Below, in pieces: positions 6,956-12,889 of a stretch of DNA of 13,058 bases (its first letter is position 1; every line of letters starts with the position of its first letter). This stretch comes from JARROD01 sp037384225 (GTDB taxonomy: Bacteria; Pseudomonadota; Gammaproteobacteria; Pseudomonadales; Cellvibrionaceae): NCBI GenBank assembly GCA_037384225.1, contig JARROD010000088.1, positions 1 through 13,058 of the forward strand, written 5' to 3'. The translations under genes and the position numbers were made by a program. The notes below the pieces were generated by a model. The model worked only from the letters and a program-made list of their open reading frames with translations. It did not search any database and was not told where the DNA came from.

Positions 6956-7756
6956 TTAACTCTGGTTTCGTTTATTTTCGGCCCCGGCTTTGCGGCGCAG
7001 GGCACGTTGATCGCGCAAAGCCTGTTTTTCCACCTCTTCCAATCGGCTTCTTACGAAATTCAGGTGGTTGCCAACAGCCTCTTTGGCTTGATCGGGGTTG
7101 CCTGTCAAAATGGCATTTAGCATGGCTTCATGCTGTAGTGACATCTGCTCACGGCCGTTATTGGTGACATACAGATCCTTCAGGCTGGCCGTAATACTGT
7201 GCAGTATCGTTCTCGATAAAACGCGCATTACGTGGGGCAACACCACATTGTGTGAGGCTTCGGCAATGGATAAATGAAACTCCAGATCCGCCTCCGCCTC
7301 ATAGGCCTGCCCCTTGTTTTCATTGTGCAGCGCCAGCCATTCGTTGTAGCGCTGTTGAATGGTCTCTTTATCCGTGGCTGTGGCCCTTTGCGCAGCCAGA
7401 TAACAGGCTGTTTCTTCAAGCGCGTGCCTAAATTCCAATAGATCGTATTTGGACTCAGGGCGCTGCTCAAACAACGGCAGCAACGGTTCGGTAAACGAAG
7501 AACCGATATTCGATGAAACATAGGTGCCACCGCCCTGTACGCGCTTGAGAAGTCCACAGGCTTCTAATTTATGCAAAGCCCCTCGTAGCGATGGCCGGGA
7601 AATTTCGAACTGCTCGGCAAGCTCGCGTTCGGAAGGTAATTTTTCGCCCGGTTTGAGAACGCCTTCCAGAATCATGTTGCTGATCTGCTCCATGACCACA
7701 TCAGAAATTTTTGAATGCTTCACTCGGTTGTAATCCACCGCTGCGGTTTTCCTCAT
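6956..7756 (-). CDS. PdhR-like GntR/FCD transcriptional regulator
   Basis: A 266-residue regulator of the FadR/FCD branch of GntR. Residues 16-81 are a winged helix-turn-helix with 'GEKLPSERELAEQFEISRPS' and the wing 'KRVQGGGTYV'. Residues about 104-240 form the FCD ligand domain with the expected metal site: D157 and H161 ('DLEFH'), H209 ('LQHE') and H231 ('GNHL'). The sequence resembles E. coli PdhR (pyruvate sensor) in both domains, e.g. 'PESKYDLLEFRHALE' and 'ASHNVVLPHVMR', so a 2-oxo or 2-hydroxy acid ligand is a fair guess. I start at ATG 7756; the longer frame from TTG 7834 would run through the operator and promoter. The Shine-Dalgarno is weak (GGG 7 nt upstream). It is divergent from dctPQM and upstream of the porin on the same strand, and probably represses both the TRAP operon and itself. 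Confidence 0.9.
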   Translation of the reverse strand: MRKTAAVDYNRVKHSKISDVVMEQISNMILEGVLKPGEKLPSERELAEQFEISRPSLRGALHKLEACGLLKRVQGGGTYVSSNIGSSFTEPLLPLFEQRPESKYDLLEFRHALEETACYLAAQRATATDKETIQQRYNEWLALHNENKGQAYEAEADLEFHLSIAEASHNVVLPHVMRVLSRTILHSITASLKDLYVTNNGREQMSLQHEAMLNAILTGNPDQAKEAVGNHLNFVRSRLEEVEKQALRDQRALRRKAGAENKRNQS

Positions 7757-7797
7757 ACAAAACCCATGATGGAAACGGGTCGAATTGACGAATCTGC

Positions 7798-7837
7798 AAA
7801 TTGGTAAATATAAAAGGTTATTTGGTGTTACCAATTT
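7798..7837 (-). promoter_or_regulatory. Promoter and operator of the PdhR-like regulator gene
   Basis: The site TTGGT-GTT-ACCAA (7822-7834) is a perfect palindrome matching the known PdhR consensus AATTGGT-N3-ACCAATT closely. On the minus strand TTGGTA (7834-7829) can serve as -35, with a 16-nt spacer and -10 TATATT (7812-7807), so the operator covers the -35. A 10-bp inverted copy, AAATTGGTAA (7798-7807) with TTACCAATTT (7828-7837), places a second half-site at the -10. This arrangement predicts autorepression. Confidence 0.65.
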
Positions 7838-7889
7838 ACCGTTTAGTGGTGTGACTTTAGCGCTACAACAGTACTAAATCCACAGGTTT

Positions 7890-7906
7890 TGCATATTAAT
7901 TATGCA
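7890..7906. repeat. Palindrome in the divergent control region
   Basis: TGCATA (7890-7895) and TATGCA (7901-7906) flank TTAAT in an AT-rich stretch between the two divergent promoters. It may be a binding site for another regulator or simply part of an AT-rich upstream element. Confidence 0.35.
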
Positions 7907-7939
7907 TTAATGTGCTAATTTTTTATTTCAAATTCAACT

Positions 7940-7968
7940 TTGACTGGCGATCGGCCCGATTGTAAGGT
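7940..7968 (+). promoter_or_regulatory. Candidate sigma70 promoter of dctPQM
   Basis: TTGACT (7940-7945), a 17-nt spacer and TAAGGT (7963-7968) form a plausible -35/-10 pair, with transcription starting near 7975. The -10 is poor. The spacer contains the small palindrome ATCGG-C-CCGAT (7950-7960). The downstream GntR-type palindrome would then lie over about +10 to +27, a typical repressor position. Confidence 0.4.
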
Positions 7969-7984
7969 AGGCAATGCACGACAT

Positions 7985-8001
7985 TAATGGTCATACCATT
8001 A
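7985..8001 (+). promoter_or_regulatory. GntR-type operator upstream of dctP
   Basis: TAATGGTCATACCATTA is a perfect 17-bp palindrome with a 3-nt centre and the GGT-N3-ACC core of FCD/GntR operators. It is the same architecture as the TTGGT-N3-ACCAA site before the regulator gene. It lies 112 nt before dctP. Confidence 0.65.
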
Positions 8002-8021
8002 TACCAAACTGGCGGATGGTC

Positions 8022-8034
8022 TAATGGTTTTACC
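8022..8034 (+). promoter_or_regulatory. Second, imperfect GntR-type operator
   Basis: TAATGGT-TTT-ACC repeats the left arm and core of the site at 7985-8001, 37 bp further on. That is between three and four helical turns, so cooperative binding is conceivable. The right arm is degenerate (ACCTTTT). Confidence 0.4.
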
Positions 8035-8112
8035 TTTTCAGCAAGACTCCAAAGCAATGGCAACGCTGCCTGCAGCGAGTAAGAGTGAGCGAATCGAAGA
8101 GAGGAGAGCAAC

Positions 8113-9195
8113 ATGAATAAGCGAATCAAAGCACTACTGTTTAGTGTGACTATAAGTGCTGCTTTAGTCACACCCTTTACCCAGGCCGCCGACAAGGTCA
8201 ACCGGGTTTTATTGAAAGTCCCCATCGCCCTGTCCTCCGAACTGCCCGCGCTGGGCACGCCTATCAAGCGGGTTGCGGAAAATATAAAAGTCGTTAGCAA
8301 CAACAGTGTAAAGGTAAAAATCTATGAACCGGGCAAGCTGGTGGCTCCCTTTGAAATTCTGGACGCAGTCTCTACCGGTAAAGTCAATGCGGGTTACGCC
8401 ACCTCCGGATATTGGGCGGGGAAAATACCCGCCTCACCGCTATTTTCCGCCATTCCCTTCGGCCCTGAGGCCGGCGAATATATGGCTTGGCTCTACTATG
8501 GCAATGGCCTGAAACTGTACCAGGAAATGTACGATCAGGCCGGCTACGAGGTGCATGTAATACCCTGCGCGATTATTGCTCCGGAAACCTCCGGCTGGTT
8601 CAGCAAACCGATAAATGAACCGAAAGACCTGAAAGGGTTGCGCATGCGTTTTTTCGGCCTTGGCGGCAAGGTGATGGAGAAACTGGGTGTATCGACCAGC
8701 CTGCTGCCGGGTGGTGAAATTTTTCCCGCCTTGGAAAAAGGCGCCCTCGATGCCACGGAATTTTCCCAACCCGCCATTGATCAACGTCTGGGGTTGCATA
8801 AGATCGTAAAATATAACTACTTCCCCGGCTGGCACCAGCAGGCAACGATCTTTGAACTGCTGATCAACAACAAAACCTGGCAGAAAATGCACGTCAGTCA
8901 GCAGGCTGTGGTCGAATCGGTCTGTAAGGCTTCTATGGCCGAATCCCTGGCCGAAGGCGAGGCGATACAATACGCAGTCATGCGGCGCAATGTCGAAGAA
9001 AACGCTGTAAAACTGATGTATTGGAGCGATGAAATGCTCGACCTATTCAAACAGACCTGGGAGCAGGTTGCCGCGGAAGAATCAGCCAAAGACAAGTTTT
9101 TCAAAAAAGTCTATTCCGACATGGTCGCCTTTCGCAAAGGTTACGACCTGTGGGAATCCTATGCGTTTTTACCACGTAGCCGGCTGGCGCATTAG
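8113..9195 (+). CDS. dctP: TRAP transporter substrate-binding protein DctP
   Basis: A 360-residue periplasmic binding protein of the DctP family. The signal peptide (1-25) ends FTQAA. Family motifs are 'KVKIYEPGKLVAPFEILDAV' (67-86), 'DLKGLRMRFFGLGGKVMEKL' (172-191) with the substrate-carboxylate Arg region R177/R179, 'LPGGEIFPALEKGALDATEF' (198-217), and 'YFPGWHQQ' (236-243). The GGEI..A...GA.DA.E and PGWH blocks are those of the keto-acid/lactate/mannitol-chloroaromatic subgroup (TakP/FcbT1-like), so a 2-oxo or 2-hydroxy monocarboxylate is the best ligand guess. A GAGGAG Shine-Dalgarno lies 7 nt before the ATG. It is first in dctPQM and preceded by GntR-type operators. The 187-nt gap to dctQ is unusually wide because of a MITE insertion. 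Confidence 0.93.
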   Translation: MNKRIKALLFSVTISAALVTPFTQAADKVNRVLLKVPIALSSELPALGTPIKRVAENIKVVSNNSVKVKIYEPGKLVAPFEILDAVSTGKVNAGYATSGYWAGKIPASPLFSAIPFGPEAGEYMAWLYYGNGLKLYQEMYDQAGYEVHVIPCAIIAPETSGWFSKPINEPKDLKGLRMRFFGLGGKVMEKLGVSTSLLPGGEIFPALEKGALDATEFSQPAIDQRLGLHKIVKYNYFPGWHQQATIFELLINNKTWQKMHVSQQAVVESVCKASMAESLAEGEAIQYAVMRRNVEENAVKLMYWSDEMLDLFKQTWEQVAAEESAKDKFFKKVYSDMVAFRKGYDLWESYAFLPRSRLAH

Positions 9196-9198
9196 TAA

Positions 9199-9303
9199 CA
9201 ACCTTCGTAACTTCTCAATAACCCGGGGTAAGCACAGTGTCAGGCGGATGGCCGCCGAATCGAAGGCACAATACCCCGGGTTATTGAGAAGTTACCAACC
9301 TTC
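9199..9303. mobile_element. 89-bp MITE-like element with 8-bp target duplication
   Basis: The element spans 9207-9295. Its ends are perfect 24-bp inverted repeats: 9207-9230 starts GTAACTTCTCAATAACCC, and 9272-9295 ends GGGTTATTGAGAAGTTAC. A 41-nt centre contains a small GGCGG/CCGCC hairpin. It is flanked by the exact direct repeat CAACCTTC (9199-9206 and 9296-9303), the expected 8-bp target-site duplication. It has no coding capacity, so it would be mobilised in trans by a transposase with matching ends. It lies between dctP and dctQ, and its transcript would fold into a long hairpin in the operon mRNA. Confidence 0.88.
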
Positions 9304-9307
9304 ACTT

Positions 9308-9323
9308 GGTATAACGGCGCATT
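9308..9323 (+). other. Small hairpin upstream of dctQ
   Basis: In the native part of the dctP-dctQ gap, roughly CGGCGC and GTGCCG pair around ATTT, with one G-T, about 60 nt before dctQ. Only short T stretches follow. It may have set the original dctP to dctQM expression ratio. Confidence 0.35.
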
Positions 9324-9382
9324 TGTGCCGCTTTGGGTATATTTTCACGTTCCCTGTCTTTTCTCTGGAGAAGGAGGCTGCT

Positions 9383-9904
9383 GTGTCTAAAGGTAATTCT
9401 GCCTTGGCTTTCGCCGATCTGATCGATGCAATTATCAATCGGGTGGGAATTGTCGCCAGTTGGAGTTATGTATTGCTGATTGTGGTGATCATAGTCCAGG
9501 TGACGTTGCGCTATGGTTTTAATAACGGCCTGGTTGTGCTCGAAGAGCTGCAGTGGCACCTCTATGCTTTGGGCCTTATGCTCGGCCTGGCCTACGGGCA
9601 AACCCACAACGTGCACATTCGCGTGGATGTGTTGCACGCTCGCTTTCAAACAACAACCAAACGCATTGTCGAAATTTTGGGTATTCTATTTTTATTGATG
9701 CCATTTATCCTGGTCGTGATATGGCACAGTATTGATTTCGTTGCCGATTCCTGGCGTATTAACGAGCACTCCAACGCACCCTCCGGATTACCCTGGCGCT
9801 GGGCCATCAAGTCTGTTATTCCGCTGTCCTTCGGGCTGCTGTTTTTAAGTGCAGCCGCCCGTCTGGTTCGTGAAATAACCTTGCTTTCCGGGAGAAACAC
9901 CTGA
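9383..9904 (+). CDS. dctQ: TRAP transporter small permease DctQ
   Basis: A 173-residue inner-membrane protein of the DctQ family with four hydrophobic helices (about 24-43, 57-73, 97-117, 141-160). It carries the family signature 'EELQWHLYALGLMLGLAYGQ' (54-73) followed by 'HNVHIRVDVL' (75-84). The GTG start at 9383 is chosen because AAGGAGG lies 5 nt upstream and the resulting length is normal. The same frame is open further upstream, to 9029, but that part overlaps dctP and crosses the MITE, so it is not coding. The stop overlaps the dctM start as TGATG. DctQ holds DctM and contacts the substrate-loaded DctP. Confidence 0.93.
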   Translation: MSKGNSALAFADLIDAIINRVGIVASWSYVLLIVVIIVQVTLRYGFNNGLVVLEELQWHLYALGLMLGLAYGQTHNVHIRVDVLHARFQTTTKRIVEILGILFLLMPFILVVIWHSIDFVADSWRINEHSNAPSGLPWRWAIKSVIPLSFGLLFLSAAARLVREITLLSGRNT

Positions 9905-11289
9905 TGGATATCAATCAATACCTTGTAATCGGTATGTTCATCACCTTTATGCTGCTGATGTTTACCGGTTTTCCTGTTGCCTGGGTTTTGGCCGGCGTCG
10001 GCGTTGCGTTTGCTGTTATCGGTTATTTTGCGGATCTCTATTTCGATGCCATGACGGGGCTCGATTTTCTAACGCTGGGGCTGGTGGTTAACCGTATTTA
10101 TAAAATTATGGATAACTGGGTGCTGGTGGCGCTGCCCACATTTATTTTCATGGGTATCATGCTGGACCGCTCCGGTGTGGCGGAACGGTTAATGCGTTCC
10201 ATGCAGGCGCTGTTTGGTAAAGTGCGCGGTGGCCTGGCCATAACCGTGACCATGATCGGTATTATTCTGGCGGCCTCCACCGGTATTATCGGCGCCTCGG
10301 TGGTATTGCTTGGCCTGATGTCGCTGCCGGCCATGCAAAAGCAGGGCTACCATATGCCACTGGCGCTCGGAACTATTGCGGGAGCGGGCACCCTCGGCAT
10401 ACTGATTCCACCAAGTATTATGTTGGTGATTATGGCAGACCAACTGGGCATCTCGGTTGGCGATCTGTTTATGGGGGCGGTGGTTCCCGGTCTGATGCTG
10501 GGTTTTCTGTACCTGCTGTATATTTTCATTATAGGCCTGCTAAAGCCGGAGAATGCCCCTTTAGCGGGTGATCGTGAGCCCTTCGATTGGCGCCTGGTCT
10601 TGCGCGTGTTCAGGGATATTTTTCCACCTGCGCTGCTGATATTTGCCGTGTTGGGTTCAATTTTCGCCGGTATCGCCACACCGACAGAAGCCAGCGGTAT
10701 CGGCGCGCTGGGTGCTACCCTCCTGGCGGTTTTCAACCAGCGCTTCAGTTTTAAGGTGCTTAAGGAAAGCGTTGAGGGAACCATGCGCACCTCCGGTTAT
10801 ATCTTTGCGATTTTTATCGGTGCCACCTGCTTTTCGCTTGTATTGCGTGAACTCGGGGGCGATGAGGTTATAGAATCGGCACTTACCGGTTTGCCTTTTG
10901 GTCCTTACGGAATAGTCGCCTTTATCCTGTTTATAGTTTTTCTGTTGGGTTTTATGCTCGACTGGATCGAGATTACCTTGATCGTGTTGCCCTTGCTGGC
11001 GCCGGTTGTCAGCACGCTGGGTTTTGATATCGATGGTGGTGGGGTTGTCGACAATCCCACACTGGTATGGTTTGTAATGTTGATCGCGGTAGCGTTGCAG
11101 ACATCGTTTTTAACCCCGCCGGTGGGGTTTGCGTTGTTCTATCTGAAAGGTGTGTGCCCGAAGGAAGTGCGCATGGAACATATCTACCGCGGCGTTATCC
11201 CCTTTATTGTCTTGCAACTAGTGGGACTTCTGATCATTGCCTGCTGGCCTGAACTGGTGCTGTGGTTGCCTATTCTCGCCTACGGTTAG
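9904..11289 (+). CDS. dctM: TRAP transporter large permease DctM
   Basis: A 461-residue, strongly hydrophobic Na+-coupled permease of the DctM family (IT superfamily) with many transmembrane segments. Signature blocks are 'ALPTFIFMGIMLDRSG' (near 76-91), 'ASTGIIGASVVLLGLMSLPA', 'GAGTLGILIPPSIMLVIMAD', 'GIATPTEASGIGALGA' and, near the C-terminus, 'LQTSFLTPPVGFALFYL'. The 'DWIEITLIVLPLLAPVV' segment and the longer-than-usual length fit the mannitol/chloroaromatic (FcbT3-like) subgroup. It starts within the dctQ stop (TGATG), so the two are translationally coupled. It completes a full three-gene TRAP system. Confidence 0.94.
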   Translation: MDINQYLVIGMFITFMLLMFTGFPVAWVLAGVGVAFAVIGYFADLYFDAMTGLDFLTLGLVVNRIYKIMDNWVLVALPTFIFMGIMLDRSGVAERLMRSMQALFGKVRGGLAITVTMIGIILAASTGIIGASVVLLGLMSLPAMQKQGYHMPLALGTIAGAGTLGILIPPSIMLVIMADQLGISVGDLFMGAVVPGLMLGFLYLLYIFIIGLLKPENAPLAGDREPFDWRLVLRVFRDIFPPALLIFAVLGSIFAGIATPTEASGIGALGATLLAVFNQRFSFKVLKESVEGTMRTSGYIFAIFIGATCFSLVLRELGGDEVIESALTGLPFGPYGIVAFILFIVFLLGFMLDWIEITLIVLPLLAPVVSTLGFDIDGGGVVDNPTLVWFVMLIAVALQTSFLTPPVGFALFYLKGVCPKEVRMEHIYRGVIPFIVLQLVGLLIIACWPELVLWLPILAYG

Positions 11290-11319
11290 ATCGAAAACCC
11301 TGTTCAGTCACTCTTCATT

Positions 11320-11334
11320 GGAGGTAAAGTGTAA
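11320..11334 (+). other. Orphan ribosome-binding site with start-stop (GTG TAA)
   Basis: GGAGG (11320-11324), four bases, then GTG (11329-11331) directly followed by TAA. The site lies 30 nt after dctM and resembles the dctQ start region in strength. It may be the remains of a fourth operon gene whose body was lost, or a chance match. Confidence 0.35.
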
Positions 11335-11342
11335 AAACAACG

Positions 11343-11369
11343 GTGACGCGCGTAAGTGTAGCACGTCAC
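11343..11369 (+). terminator. Possible terminator of dctPQM
   Basis: GTGACGCGC (11343-11351) pairs with GCACGTCAC (11361-11369), 8 of 9 positions, around a 9-nt loop. ATTATTTAAACTTT follows, which is AT-rich but not a clean U-tract. It lies 54 nt after the dctM stop. Confidence 0.4.
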
Positions 11370-11540
11370 ATTATTTAAACTTTATGTCTTATTTTCCCCC
11401 TGCCGAGCCAATTCAAAAGGCTGGCTTTTCAAAATGGCTATCAGTTCCCGTGCTGCCAGGGGCGATACCGGTTCCGTCCCTGTCGGCCAGCCCTGGAAGC
11501 GATCTTGGAAAAGACGCTTTGTCATCAACCATTGCCTGTT

Positions 11541-11603
11541 GGTATCAAATACCCGCTTCAATCGTTGTGCCCATGTCATGGCTTTGCGCTTGTACCTTGG
11601 TTT
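11541..11603 (-). pseudogene. IS91-type transposase remnant
   Basis: The minus-strand frame reads KPRYKRKAMTWAQRLKRVFDT. The 'AMTWAQRLKRVF' block is characteristic of the C-terminal part of IS91-type (Y2) transposases, where it is normally followed by an 'IDIE.C..CGG' zinc-like motif. That motif is absent here: after VFDT the frame continues with unrelated sequence (to about 11382). Upstream it runs into the hairpin at 11623-11664. Only about 20 recognisable codons remain, with no catalytic region, so the element is dead. It marks past transposition beside the AT-rich block. Confidence 0.6.
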
Positions 11604-11622
11604 CGGGGTTTGGGAATGAGTG

Positions 11623-11671
11623 AAGCAAGTGTTCTGATCCGAACTGCGATCAGAACACTTGCTTTTATTTT
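11623..11671 (+). terminator. Long perfect hairpin followed by T-rich tract
   Basis: AAGCAAGTGTTCTGATC (11623-11639) is perfectly complementary to 11648-11664 (17 bp) with loop CGAACTGC. TTATTTTCT follows on the plus strand, so it fits an intrinsic terminator for plus-strand transcription from dctM. A perfect 17-bp stem is longer than most terminators, so it could also be the end of a mobile element. It lies at the left border of the AT-rich block. Confidence 0.65.
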
Positions 11672-11713
11672 CTAGCACGCCTATAGATGAGGCCTGTTTT
11701 TCAATATTTTAAT

Positions 11714-12397
11714 TTATAGATCCGCATTTAATGTGCCACATTTAATTTTGGTATAACCATTTTCATCCCCCTTATGGTGTCGTCCAATCATAAAAGATCC
11801 ATTGTCTAAACATTCGTCATTAAATCTGGACTGCCTCATGGCAGGTTTAAAACCTAAAGACCGGTACTCTAATTGAACTGGAATTTCTAATTCATCAGAG
11901 ACTGTAAATAAAACGTGAAGCCTGCCGCAAAGAATTGATGTGCTACCATTTTCGTCACCACTATGCCTTCTTCCAAGCATCACATGTGTTGGGTGGGTGC
12001 ATAGATTTTCTATATTATTGGATTCTTTTATAGGTCTCTCGAATGCTTCGTTAGGTGTGATAATAACATTTTGGCTTTTAATAAATTCATTGTTAGATAG
12101 AGCAAATAGACCAGCACACTTATATTTTGTATTTCCATTTTCATCACCACTGTGCTCCATTCCAATCATAAGTTTATTTTCTGGGCATTTAAACTCTGTA
12201 CCTCTGGATTCTTTTATCGAATCACTTTTTGTTATATTGTTATGAAAAATGATTAAGCCAAATTCATTTAATGTGTCACTATTTAACGGCAATACGTTAG
12301 GGTTATTTAATGTATCACTATATGTGGGCAATGATAAAAAATGTGAAACGAGCAATACCATTAGCGTTTTTTGAAACTTGTTCAATAGAATTATCAT
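11714..12397 (-). CDS. Secreted protein with three Cys-bracketed HxGDENG repeats, function unknown
   Basis: A 227-residue protein I do not recognise. A signal peptide ('LMVLLVSHFLSLPTYS', to about residue 27) indicates export. The rest holds three repeats with a period of about 62 residues: C71-C94 ('MIGMEHSGDENGNTKYKC'), C133-C157 ('MLGRRHSGDENGSTSILC') and C196-C220 ('MIGRHHKGDENGYTKIKC'). Each is preceded by a related (I/M)(K/R)(E/Q)S segment. The six cysteines are the only ones in the protein, so three disulphide-closed loops are likely. The shared Asp/Glu/Asn/Thr suggest a calcium- or sugar-binding loop, and three-fold symmetry would suit a beta-trefoil, but this is inference. The ATG at 12397 has AGGGTG 5 nt upstream. 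Codon use is clearly AT-rich compared with the TRAP genes, indicating horizontal origin. It is a single gene without operon partners. Confidence 0.78.
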   Translation of the reverse strand: MIILLNKFQKTLMVLLVSHFLSLPTYSDTLNNPNVLPLNSDTLNEFGLIIFHNNITKSDSIKESRGTEFKCPENKLMIGMEHSGDENGNTKYKCAGLFALSNNEFIKSQNVIITPNEAFERPIKESNNIENLCTHPTHVMLGRRHSGDENGSTSILCGRLHVLFTVSDELEIPVQLEYRSLGFKPAMRQSRFNDECLDNGSFMIGRHHKGDENGYTKIKCGTLNADL

Positions 12398-12889
12398 GAT
12401 TTCACCCTAGTAATTTATTTTGAAGTTAATGTGAATTCTAATTTTTCTATCCATTAATGTATTTTTAAATATACCCAAAAAAATCAATGACGTTAACATA
12501 AAAAGTGCGTGATTTTTTGATTATATAATATTGCTTAAAACGCAGTTACTATTTGACTCCTTTATTCCAGCGGGCCAAGTGTGAAAAATAATATCTATGC
12601 TTTACGCAATAGCGGCTTTTGAAGCACCTATCGACGAAATAAGGATTAATTTCAACATTATTGTATTTTCAATTTTTCGGTAGCATATATCATATTATTA
12701 ACTCGCTTATTGGTTGCATTAGTTTTTGCTGCGGTTGTAACGTCCGATCTTTCGACTAACAAATTAGTACCAAGCAGGGCCATCTGAAATACCCGCAAAA
12801 TATATTGAATTTTGACCATTGATCGTTTGTTTTTTATTGGCTAAAACAAAGAACAATCAATGATCAACAAAGCTGATAGTCCTGAACAC
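12398..12889. other. AT-rich intergenic region
   Basis: About 490 bases between the start of the HxGDENG-repeat gene and the end of the lactate dehydrogenase-type gene. The promoter of the repeat protein must lie at its left end; several TATA-like stretches exist but no pair is convincing. No ORF, RNA gene or attC-like site could be supported. An imperfect hairpin lies at 12814-12865. Confidence 0.6.
12814..12865 (-). terminator. Imperfect hairpin after the lactate dehydrogenase-type gene
   Basis: On the minus strand, 12865-12856 pairs with 12823-12814 (10 pairs including one G-T). After a small bulge TTTGTTTT pairs with AAAACAAA (12850-12843 with 12833-12826). It begins 25 nt after the TGA at 12892-12890. 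There is no clean U-tract, so termination is plausible but not certain. Confidence 0.45.

Noticed and set aside
7757..7834. Longer GntR frame from TTG 7834
   Set aside because: It would code through the operator and the -10/-35 region. The ATG at 7756 matches the family N-terminus.
9029..9382. Upstream in-frame extension of dctQ
   Set aside because: It overlaps dctP and then translates the MITE. The true dctQ start at 9383 has an AAGGAGG site and gives the family's normal length.
11237..11623. Plus-strand ORF of 128 codons after dctM
   Set aside because: It starts inside dctM in another frame, is antisense to the IS91-type remnant, and has no recognisable domain or ribosome-binding site.
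12680..12780. Possible integron attC-like site (CTAAC/GTTGC motifs) in the AT-rich region
   Set aside because: The paired core sites with correct spacing and palindromic arms could not be found, so isolated 5-6 base matches are not evidence.
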